From the NCBI GenBank assembly GCA_030704615.1, contig CM060731.1, positions 992,001-1,056,000 of the forward strand: a DNA stretch of 64,000 nucleotides, in the 5' to 3' direction. Shown here piece after piece: positions 54,338 to 64,000 of this stretch (positions are counted from its first letter, which is position 1; every line of letters begins with the position of its first letter). The stretch comes from Takakia lepidozioides. Taxonomy: Eukaryota > Streptophyta > Takakiopsida > Takakiales > Takakiaceae. The notes under the pieces are model-generated. The model was not told the origin of the DNA. It did no database searches and saw only the letters and a list, made by a program, of their open reading frames with translations. The position numbers and the translations under genes are program-made.

Positions 54338-57300
54338 ATGGTGGCTGTCAATTTGGGTGTTGCACATTACTGGCTCGATCACCTGTATGGGGTATTCATG
54401 CATAGAATGCGGTTGTCTCCGCCCTTTTTCTCCGGGGGCTGGGGTGGCACCAAGCTAGAGCTCCTGGAGCAGCTGACAAAGCAGCTCATTTCGCAGGGGC
54501 TGGCCCAGGTGTCCATGCAGCATTGGCCGCCTCCGGTCATCCGCCCCATTTGGAAGACCGTCTGGGAGTCCAAAAGCGCTCTGCTACAAGAGGGCATCTT
54601 CGTTACTCCCTGTGACGAATTGCTCCGGGAGTCTCTGCCTTTTGAGAGCCACACAGCACGTGTGCGATTGCTTAGCCCCCGCTCCGTTCCCCCGCACCAA
54701 ACTGCCTGTGTGGTCCATTTGGCTGGTACGTATTCCGCGGATCTATGCTGCGTCAGTGATGGTAACAATTTTCCAGAATATGGATCTAAGTATTAAATGT
54801 GACGACAAGTTGAAGGCTAGAGGCTTTAGTTGGACATCACCAACAGTTCATGTCTCTATTGTCCCTCTGTAGCATTCTACGAATGGTAGAAAACTTTCAA
54901 GACGTTGCATTCAAGTTGCTTTCACAGTATGTTGGGTCACACCGTGACTGAAATGGAAGGTGTTAAGGTAGAGGTCTGAATGGCAATGGCAGTAAGGGGT
55001 TTCCATTCAGTCCTCATTATTAATCATATTATTTTTTCAGGTTCTACAAGTATTGTTAGGAGGGACCCTAGCTTGGCGGAAAATGAGCTTAAAAATTCAA
55101 TCAGGAAGAGGCTATCCTGGCCAAACTTTGTACTCAAAACTGCACAAATAGTCTTTCTTCTTTCAGGCAGAAGTTGGTCTTGCCAAAGACTTTACATGTA
55201 TAACTGACTCCAAGAAACATGGGAGCATCACTCGACTACCCGTTGGTTGAGAATGTGGGATTGGGTGGCGATTAGTATGGTAAGGTTGCGCGGTGAGACC
55301 ATTGCTGCAATGCGGGCCCAGTGTAGGGCTTCTATGGTGGCTTGTCCCGGGGGGGGGGGGGGGGGGGGTTGCAAGGCCTCTGTGCTCCTATCGGAAATGC
55401 TGGACGGGTCCTAGGGAGCCAAACACACAGTCCCTTGGGAATGGGCTTGAGTAGCTGTACATTGTCAATGGACAGGTGAGGGGGCTAGAGTGAGTCAGTT
55501 CGAAGTTATCTATGATGAGGTGCAGTAACATGGGGGGGAGAGTGAGGTCATGTTTGCGTGTGGTATGAGCTGATTTTGGGGACATTAAGTATGGTCTATC
55601 GCCTTCAAGAAATGGTCATGGTTGATGAAAAGCTTTTGCTGGTTGAGTGCAGGCACAGGTGACCATGGCTTTGATCGCCGACTGCGATTGGGAGGGCCTT
55701 TGTTAAAAGACAACATTGCGACTTTGGTGTTGGAAAGGTGAGTAATCTAGATGCACTTTCATTGTGTTTGTGAGGAAACATTGTCTTTAGCTGTATATGA
55801 GAGAGAAATGAAATTGTACTGTATAATGTCCGCAGAAAGCTCAAAGAGCTGATGGGACAAGAGAAAGGCCACCCATGTCACAAACTAGAAACAAGTTCAG
55901 GGAAGTTCTATCCGTAACTTAATTTTGTTCGGACATTGTTCCTGCTTCCAACATGGCTCTAGACTGACATGGCCCTAGACACTTCAGCCTTCATCTAACA
56001 GGGTCAGTTCTTCCTGCCTAATATTTGGGTGCTTGAAAATCTCCTCTACCCTTTTCCACCAGGACTTAGCCTGTTTAACAGGATGGTCTTGCTTTTAAGA
56101 AAAAGAGTAGATACTAACCCTGAAAAGCCACGTTAGCTGTTCTAGAGCATGCTGACATGCTCTCTTTTAGCACCAAAAGCTGAATGGATTCTATGTTTTA
56201 GCATGGTTGGAGTTGCCAATCCACAGCAGAATTATGCAGTTCTTAGAACTACATCGACCCTGTGGGTTCTTCACCCATAGTTGTCATATTTTCTAATATC
56301 TTTTACTGTGACGGAGGGGATGAACAGTGAACTGTTGAGGGGTAGGCCTAATAACATTGCGAAGCATGGTCCTTTTTACTTCCTATTAATCCCTCTGCAG
56401 TGGAAAAATTGGGTGAGACACTTTGTCATGTCATGTCAAATACTACCTCTAACTCAACATGACTGTTCTGTATTGCCTCCAAAAGTAACGCTTGGCAAGA
56501 ATCGGATGATGTTCTGCTTCTTGCTGTTTTTAGTCATTTCTCGTAAGTGAAATAGAGAACTTATGAATTAAAGATCTCTTTGATTGGAGGCCACCCATAT
56601 CTAAGCTGGAGCTTTGACAGAGCACTTAATACCCACAATTGCAGTATGGTGTCCCTGGGTCAATTCAAGCAGATGCATACATCACTGATTTCAGAAGGTA
56701 AAGAGAATAATTCCACCATTCTTTGATGAAAGATGCGTTTGCAGTCATTTTGGGGCTTAGCTGTCTTCTCCGAATCGACCAGTAAGTGATTACATGATCA
56801 GATGATGATTGAACTTTCTGGAAAGCCATAAACTTTTCCTATCATGGACTAATTTCTGCAGCACATTTTTGCTTCCGAGTTCACTTTTCTTAATCCTATT
56901 GTACAAGTGCTTATCTCCTTTCCAGTTTCACATGTAGGAGCCTCGGAAGGAATGATCCTTCTCTAATTTCCCCACTTTCCGTCCTTGTATATCAGTTGGC
57001 TCTTTAAACGTTCATCTGGAGCTTTGATCCCAGATCGGACAAAGATGATAACGTGAGATCAATTTTGTAATTTGTGTCTAAAGTGGTGGGTGCAGTCCTT
57101 ACTATGGGAGCCGGCGGCCCCAGTTGCAAAGAGGTGCAAGGTTGCTGTGTGTGAGTGATTTGTTGCTGCTTGGAAGGGCAACTATTGAAGAGGCACGTAC
57201 GCTATTATATTGGATGGAGAATGAAGCAGGATATAACAAACTTGGGGTTTGTGGGCTTAGCATGGGTATGTTTTCTTATCTCTCTCTTGAGTTTACATCA

Positions 57301-60300
57301 ATATGTGAGCAGGACACAGAGACTGATAGTAGCTGCAGATTCATCCGTCTCTGTCCCTGCTTGTCTTCTTCCCCACTAAGGACTCGTATGGTGGCTTCAC
57401 CGACCCTTAACCCAAATCCCTCACTTTCCACATCCTCAACTGGATTGATGAAAACATTGAAGAGCAGAGGGGAGAGGGTACATCCTTGGGCTACACCTTG
57501 GTCTATATCAAAGAAGTTAGCAAGAGAGAGAGAGAGAGAGAAAGTTGTTCAATCTGGCAAGCGCAAAGCGTTGGGTCTCACTAAATTTTTCCACTGCAGA
57601 GGGACCAACAACCATGCTTTGCCGCGTTATTAGGCCTACCTTGGAGTACGCATCTGCAGTGTGGGTTGATAGCTCCAGCCAGGCTAAGTCTCTAGAATCC
57701 ATTCAAGTGGGGGTGCTCAAGGAGTGCATGTCAGCATGCTCAAAACAGCTAATGTGGCTGCTCGGGGTGAGTTTGGCATTCCTCCCTTAAGCTCCTGACA
57801 AGATGAATTCAAGGTCAGATGGTGGAGTCAGCTGCAACGTATGACTAATATCAGATATCCTAAGTGAATCTTCGACTCTATATCTTGGAAGTAGGATCGC
57901 CCTGTCAAACAGGCTAAGTCCTGGCGGAAGAGGGTAGAAGAGATTTAAGGATCTGAATCTAACTCTGCAAGTCTTGACCCTGCTGGATAAATCTGACTTA
58001 GAGGCTGTAGTGTCCACAGCCATGTCTGTGGCCAGGAAATTGTCTGATGAAAATGAAGTTAGGCAGAAACTTCCCTGAACTTGTTTCCAGTCAGTGACAT
58101 GGGTGATGGATGACCTCAAGGGTTTACCCACCCTCAGCACTGGACTGAATCTAAACTCAGGGCGGGAAGCCTACCTTTGAACTGCAAACAGACGCAGAGA
58201 GGTAAGGGGGATTGCAAATGCCTGTTGTGTGGGCAACCTGAAGACAATATCCACTTTCTGATTCATTGTCCTGGGTACTCTCACCAGAGAGACATCCTCT
58301 TCAAATCCATCAATGGAATTGTTCCTGTACCTCTGTTTACCAACTTTGAAAATTGCGAGGCTGAGCCAAAAGCCCATGCCCTTTTGGGTCTAGTTATTGG
58401 GCAAATCACACACATCAGATTGAGGATTTCTGGAGGATATCTGGAAGACTCGGATCAATTGTCTAGTCAAGTCATACTACCAGCGTCAGCCCCTGACAAA
58501 GGTAGTTTCTGTCCCTTTGTGTTCCGCTCAAACTGGGCGTTGGGTCAATGGCCACACGGCTATGGCAAACAACATCTCATGAGTACATTCTCGGAGGTTT
58601 AAACATGTTGCCTGCAAATTATGAAAATTCACATGATAGTGCTTTGAATACTGTCCGTACTCCCCAGGTGATTCCTGGAATCTGGTCACTTATGCCAAAT
58701 CTAGAGCTTCGTGTGTAGTTTTTGGGGTGAATCCCAGGATGGACGATGTGTCCTTCAAAATGCTTGCACAAATTTAGGCTTGGATCATGTGGCTGAGGGC
58801 ACCATCTCAAGACTTGGTATCAGAAAAGTGTGGGATTCTTTGTCTGTGATTTCTTGTGTGATAATTGTGAGATTATCAGCAAGGAACTTCGGTATGAACA
58901 TAGTATCCGGCTGATATTGAATTGAAGGGTGGTGTGAGGGCTAAGGACCTCTTTGTGGGTTCTGTCTACATGCCTACCGAGGGAACCCTTAGTGTTGACG
59001 CAGATAAAGCCTTCGAAGACATCAAGCTGGACTGTGGTCTTGTTAAGTGACTTTGATAAGGCCCAGGTGGTCAAGGGTCTAAAACAAGATGATATCATAG
59101 GTCTTTTTGGTGAGGATGAGCAGAATTTTAAGGGCAAAAGACTTATCAATTCAATGGTTGAACTCGAGCTTCTGACCTTGAACAATAGGTTCATAGAAGA
59201 CCCTTTGCAGTGGACTTGTGAAAAACCAAACTGGGGAACAGTCCATTGTGGATTATCTTGTAGTGGATAAGGAGTTGAGTTGTTCCTCCAGTGTGCCAAA
59301 GGGCAGTTGATAGAACTGATATTGGTTCTTCTGGCTACCTTTTTGTATGGACTGAGATCAAAAGGTGTATTCTTAACATGAAGAAATATGTGAAACGTAG
59401 CATAAGGTTGTATCCTCTCCCCACTGCTCTTCAATGTTATCATTAATCAGCTTCTTCAAGATGTGGAAAGTGGGGGGTTTGGGCTAAAGGTGGATCATGC
59501 CATCTTCGCAGGCCTAGTGGATACCCCATCCAATCTCCAGGAACTGATTGATTGTGGGAAGAGGTTCTTTGACCTCTGGAGGCTAGAAGCTAATGTTAGT
59601 AACTGCGCAGTGGTGGTATTCAACGACCATGGGGAGGGAGGAGGGGATCTGAAATGGAAATGGGGCGACGAAGAGATTCCTGTACTCCCTTCCTACACTT
59701 ATCTTGGTGTTGAGTTTTCCTCTAACTGTAACTGGGATATGCATATACAAAAAGTGATTCGATCAGCTAAACCCAAAGCTTTGGGTCTCACTAAATTTTT
59801 CCACTGCAGAGGGTCTAACCCTGAAGTAAGAAGGACCATGCTTTTTATTTTATAAGGCGGCCTTGGAGTACGCATCTGCTGTGTGGGTTGACATCTCCAA
59901 CCATGCTAAATCCCTAGAATTCATTCAGGCCGCGGTGCTCAAAGAAAGCATGTCGGCTTGTTCTAGAACAGCTAATGTGGCTGTTTGGGGTGAGTTTGGC
60001 ATACCTCCGTTACAATCTCGACATGATGAATTCAAAGTCAGATGGTGGGGTCAGTTGAATCGCATGCCTAATACCAGATACCCTAAGATAATCGAATCTA
60101 TTTCTTGGAAGCAAGACCGTCCAGGCCAAGTCATTGGGAAAAAGGTAGATAAAATTTTCAAGTATCTGAATGTCAGTCCTGATGAATTGACCCTACTGGA
60201 TGAAGCTGACGTGGAGGGGGTTGTGTCCAAAGCCTTGTCTGATGCTCAAAGACTGTCCAGTGAAATTGAAGTTAGGCATAAAATTTCCCTGAACTTGTTT

Positions 60301-63034
60301 CCAGTCTGTGACATGGGCAAGGACCTTAAGGATGATCTCAAGGGCCTACCTACCCTTGGCACTAGACTGAAATTTAAACTTGGGCGGGGAGCCTACCTTT
60401 GAACAATAAACAGATGCAGAGAGGAAGAGGAGATTGTAATTGCCTGATGTGTGGGCAACCTGAAGACAATATCCATTTTCTGATACATTGTCCGGGATAT
60501 TCTCACCAGAGTGACCCTCTTCAGGACAATCTAGAACATTCTCTCGGCACCTCTGTGCACCAACTTTCAATATCTTGAGGCTGAGCCTAAAGCCCTGGGC
60601 CCTGTTGGGGTCTTACTTTTGGGCTGCTCACACACAGCAGATATCTGGAAAACCCGAACTAATTGTTTGTGTCAAGGTAAGTCAGACTACCGGAGTGGAC
60701 CCCTCACAAAGATAGTTTCTGGTCCCTTTTATTCCTCCCAAACTGGACGCCGGGTCTATGGCCACAATCAGGTCGCAGTGCTCAAAGAAAGCATATCGTC
60801 TACAGGACAGCCAATGTGGCTGTTCGGGGCAAGTTTGGCGTACCTCCCTTAAGCGCGTGACGAGATGAATGTGGAAACAAGACTGTCCTGTTAAGCAGGC
60901 CAAGTCTTCGCAGAAAAGGGTGTAAGAGATTTTCAAGTACCTGAATATTAGTCCAGAAGATTTGACCCTACTGGGTGTAGGTGACTGGAGGGGGTTGTGT
61001 CCAAAGCCATGTCTGATGCCCAAAGACTGTCCGATGAAAATGAAGTTAGGCATAAAACTTCCCTTGTTTCCAGTCTGTGACATGGGCAAGGACCTTAAGG
61101 CTGATCTGAAGGGCCTACCTACCCTCGGCACTAGACTGAAATTTAAACTCAGGGCAAGGAGCCTATCTTTGAACAGTAAACTGATGCAGAGAGGAAAAGG
61201 AGATTGGAATTGCCCGATGTGCAAGCAACCTGAAGACAATATCCACTGATACATTGTCGTTTGTGTTCTCACCAGAGAGTGACCCTCTTCAGGAACATCA
61301 AGAACATGGTTCCTGCACCTCTGTTCATCAACTTTCAAATTCTCGAGGCTGAGCCTAAAGCCCTGGCCCTGTTGGGATCTAACTTTTTGGCTGCTCACAC
61401 AGCGGATTGATACTTGTGTGAAGGGCTTTCTTGAGGATATCTGGAAAGCCCGAACTAATTGTTTATATCAAGGTAAGTCACGCTACTGGAGTGGGCACCT
61501 CACAAAGGTAGTGTCTATTCCCTATGTTTCCATCCAAACTGGGTGCAGGTTCTATGGCCAGAAATCTATGGCAAACAAAGTCTTACTCTGTTAACCAACT
61601 TTGAAAGTCTCGAGGCTGAGCCAAAAGCCCAGGCCCTTCTGGGGCTTAGTTACTGGGCAAACCACACACAGCAGATTGATGCATGTGTGAAGGGATTTCT
61701 AGAGGATTTCTGGAAAACCCGGATCAATGCTTTATACCAAGGTAAGTCTTACTACCAACGTCAGCCCCTTACAGAGGTAGGTTCTGTCCCTTTGTGTTCC
61801 GCTCAAACTGGGCGCGGGGCCAATGGCCACAAGGCTACGGCAAACGTCTTATGAGTACATTCTCTCTGTCTCTGCCTGTGGGGGGAGAGTGAGCACCATT
61901 TACTCAACCACTGCATAGTGTCTTTTGTCCTTGTATATTTCTAGTGTGAAAGATCACATGAGAGGTGCTTTGAAGTCCTAAGAACATGAAAGTATTGCTA
62001 AACAGTGTCTGATATGCTGCTCAGTGTTGAAACAATGTTTTCAAGTACGTTGCGGTATTCTCCTGGAGAGAAGATGTTACTCTTGGAACAGTCCTTAAAA
62101 GAGAAGAGATGCATCAGATGATCAAAGATCTTGCTCAATGTGAGGCAGACCTGACACTTATGGGGGATGTTTCCAGGGGGAGTGCATGCAGCCATGGTGG
62201 GCTCATTGCATCCAACGCCCTTGGCAATTCTGCCATTCCTAACACCACATTCAGCAGCAGTTGCATTCTGCGAGGGGATATTGCAATACGGAACTGCCTG
62301 GGAGGTGCTTATGCATGATGAGCTGCAGAGCGGAGCTATGACTCGTGAACAAGTAGTTGAGCGACTTCGCACAGTCTTGTCTCTCACTGATGTCACCCGC
62401 TTCCCTGCCCCCAAAGACCCCAACACTGTCATCTTTGTGGCGGCCACAGTAAGGCTTCTTATACTCACATGGGTGGACTTATACATGCCTTGCTGCAATT
62501 AAGGATTCTTTCATTCTTACTTGAGTCAACAGGGGTTCCCCATTAGCAATGAACCTGGATGTTCTGAGGTCATGGTGAAGACCTTTAAGAAACTAAATGT
62601 GGATCTGACATGCCATTTGACTCATCTTGTTCTACTCAGCAAACTCTCTGATTCTGATGGGTTGGGGCACAGATGAGTCTCTTGCTGCAAAGAAAGGAAA
62701 TCTTGGTTTCTGAGACAAATATTATCACCTAATTTTTAAAATCTGATTCCTGTAAGCCAAATTAAGTTTGGAAAGAGTTCGACATATCATATTTAAGGGT
62801 TGTGGATTTATGAAGCTAGGTTCTAAAACTTGTAAATTAATTTCAAGTTTTTCTTGAATGCAGGATGATGGCTATGTACCGGACCATTCAGCGCTGAAAC
62901 TGCAGCGTGCATGGCCAGGGTCGGAGGTCCGGTGGGTCCGAGGTGGCCATGTCTCCTCATATTTGCTTCACAATGATGAATTTCAAAGGGCTATAAGGGA
63001 CGGACTTGCACGATTGAGTGACAAAAGTGTATAA
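54338..63034 (+). CDS. ABHD18-like alpha/beta hydrolase (DUF2048 family), intact
   Basis: Five exons are supported by family match and GT-AG sites: 54,338-54,725, 55,653-55,737, 57,096-57,265, 62,177-62,448 and 62,864-63,034 (TAA). All junctions keep frame, giving 361 residues. Exon 1 starts MVAVNLGVAHYWLDHLYGVF, and VVHLAG continues across the intron as TGDHGFDRRLRLGGPLL. Exon 3 has SPYYGSRRPQLQRGARLLCV and ends at GVCGLSM. Exon 4 completes the nucleophile elbow G-L-S-M-G-G and continues HAAMVGSLHPTPLAILPFLT. The last exon has DDGYVPDHSALKLQRAWPGS and GGHVSSYLLHNDEF, which supply the likely acid Asp and the catalytic His. The substrate of this family is not well defined. Intron 3 is 4,911 bases and LINE-filled. 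Confidence 0.92.
55349..55368. repeat. Uninterrupted run of 20 G
   Basis: Twenty consecutive G lie in intron 1 of the ABHD18-like gene, preceded by CCC. Runs like this form G-quadruplexes and are also prone to length error in sequencing. Confidence 0.9.
57370..57515 (-). mobile_element. LINE reverse transcriptase fragment, inverted
   Basis: The minus strand reads DQGVAQGCTLSPLLFNVFIN, the conserved QG-C-LSPLLF motif of LINE reverse transcriptases, followed by VEDVESEGFGLRVGEA. The same sequence occurs on the plus strand at about 59,405-59,490. This small piece is inverted relative to all other LINE pieces in the intron, a pattern seen after twin priming. Confidence 0.7.
57550..58600 (+). mobile_element. 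LINE 3' fragment 1
   Basis: This fragment carries LINE ORF2 C-terminal sequence: LEYASAVWVDSSSQAKSLES, then after gaps CKCLLCGQPEDNIHFLIHCP, a CX2CX7HX4C zinc-binding tail of LINE proteins, and FENCEAEPKAHALLGLVIGQ. Frameshifts and deletions abound. It lies in intron 3 of the ABHD18-like gene. Confidence 0.8.
58640..60660 (+). mobile_element. LINE fragment 2 with endonuclease and RT C-terminus
   Basis: The 5' part reads VGSVYMPTEGTLSVDADKAF, DDIIGLFGEDEQNFKGKRLI and IVDYLVVDKELS, the endonuclease/exonuclease/phosphatase domain of non-LTR elements. An internal deletion then brings in the end of the reverse transcriptase (CTLSPLLFNVIINQLLQD in part, PSYTYLGVEFSSNCNWDMHI, ALEYASAVWVDISNHAKSLE) and the zinc tail CNCLMCGQPEDNIHFLIHCP. 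The 179-codon frame at 59,863-60,402 is intact LINE sequence. The catalytic YxDD segment is deleted, so it is inactive. Confidence 0.8.
60700..61860 (+). mobile_element. LINE 3' fragments 3 and 4
   Basis: Two more partial copies of the same 3' region follow. VCDMGKDLKADLKGLPTLGT, CPMCKQPEDNIH and the AEPKALALLG block lie at 60,750-61,480. A second FESLEAEPKAQALLGLSYWA block lies at 61,590-61,850. Shared phrases such as GKDLKxDLKGLPTLGTRLKF tie them to fragment 2. They are short and frameshifted. Confidence 0.75.
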
Positions 63035-64000
63035 GTGGTTCTTTGCAAATTTCTGGAACCCCTAATGGTGTTAAGATCAGTTGCAGTTGTTGCATCCACC
63101 CATGATAAATTAGTTTCTTTCATGATTGAATCCTTTCAATATCTTTCTGTAACTTCCCGAGCTATTCTAGCTAAAAATCAGAGAGGAGATGGTAGAGGCT
63201 TGATAGGAAATGAATAGAGAACTTGGGACTGCCTTGTAGGGAGGTTTCGAGCTCATGACTAGTCAGGAAATTCATGATGCAGCCCTGATCAAAAGATGCT
63301 ACTCACTCAGCTCAAAGAGCACAATGACAATTTCAAAGTTACGTTTGGGAAAGGAGGGTTACAATGCTGATGTTATGGCCAGTCTCAGAATTAGCTATGA
63401 TGAATAAATTGCAAATGCTATTATTGGGAATATCGCATTGATGGGTTGAACTTCTGTTGCTGCCTTTGGAGACTGCTATATTTAGTGACAAACCAAAGAT
63501 TTGGCAGCTTGTAGTTGTACTTCTTTGTTAAGGAAATTGTCAAGATTTCCAATTGGGTGGGCTTCCTGTGTTGGTATACCGTTGGTGGAAAGCCAAAAGG
63601 GTGCAGGGTGTGGGCAGTGGGTTTTACTGTGGATCGGTGAAAATGCTAGTGTTTTAGTAAGTATGTTTCACTGCGGTGTATATATATATATATATATGCA
63701 TATATATTGGTTTTGATTGGTTTAGGTTTTGATTTGGTTTATATTGATTTATATATATAATCAGTGTTTAGGATTATATATATATATATATATATATTGG
63801 TTTTGATTCGCTGCACTGCATTGAAAATACATTACGAAGAAAACACATAATACTGCAACGCAGGTACCAAAAACATTTGGATGGCTCAAAACAGTTTTTT
63901 TTATAATAAATTTTAATAATAATGAAAGGGGAGAGTGGCAGTGCTGCTGCTAATTTCCAGCTTCCGTGCCTGTCATCTTCATGCACTTGATATGCAAGAG
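63035..64000. other. 3' flank of ABHD18-like gene with AT microsatellites
   Basis: After the TAA there is no further recognised gene. TATATA microsatellites lie at about 63,678-63,707 and 63,775-63,798 with a diverged TTGGTTTTGATT repeat between them. The first 400 bases are likely 3' untranslated sequence. Confidence 0.6.

Noticed and set aside
57124-57633. 169-codon frame starting in the hydrolase exon
   Set aside because: Only the first 47 codons are exon; the rest runs past a GT donor into intronic LINE sequence.

Overview
The window is nuclear DNA of a green plant-lineage eukaryote. The evidence is GT-AG introns, plant-type CACTA and MULE transposons, Ty3-type retrotransposons, a primer-binding site complementary to plant initiator tRNA-Met, and host exons that look like plant orthologues. 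The mix of many SWIM-domain MULEs, long repeat-filled introns and patchy host genes fits a charophyte alga such as Chara best. That organism call is an inference from family content and has not been checked by a search. Most of the window is transposable-element debris.

Layout, left half. Three decayed MULE-type transposase genes with a C-terminal SWIM zinc finger lie at 0.2-3.0 kb (+), 4.5-7.4 kb (-) and 18.7-20.1 kb (+). Their introns and flanks carry many copies of a short palindrome, AGTCGG-TG-CCGACT and variants. A Tnp2/DUF4218/DUF4216 CACTA transposase lies at 9.5-12.9 kb (-). A complete 3.5-kb non-autonomous CACTA element (13,835-17,358) has matching ends, a CCC target duplication and an internally duplicated gene fragment. 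Two small host-like exons (DNA polymerase alpha N-terminus, RAD5-like SNF2 helicase) sit at 22.8-23.6 kb.

Layout, middle. From 23.9 to 38 kb there are retrotransposon remains. They comprise two related gag genes, a protease-RT-RNase H pol lacking integrase, a long uncharacterised minus-strand reading frame, three GGCTGTG minisatellites, and a 503/474-bp direct repeat, one copy of which interrupts the second gag zinc knuckle. At 38.5-41.8 kb an intron-rich gene encodes a protein whose end resembles a permuted (beta-class) amino-methyltransferase. Three of its introns carry palindromes built like those of the MULEs.

Layout, right half. A plant-type T-complex protein 11 homologue (44.4-46.2 kb, -) has one apparent frameshift. 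A broken ABCB29-like ABC transporter fragment lies at 47.1-47.4 kb (-), and a two-exon coiled-coil/RING-like/acidic-tail gene at 48.1-50.6 kb (-). The best host gene is an intact five-exon ABHD18-like alpha/beta hydrolase (54,338-63,034, +). All its splice junctions keep frame, and its 4.9-kb third intron is filled with repeated LINE fragments.

The host genes show no operon-like cooperation; they are islands in repeats. The observations most worth following are the palindrome family shared by introns of two unrelated genes, the methyltransferase-like gene, and the captured fragment inside the CACTA element.
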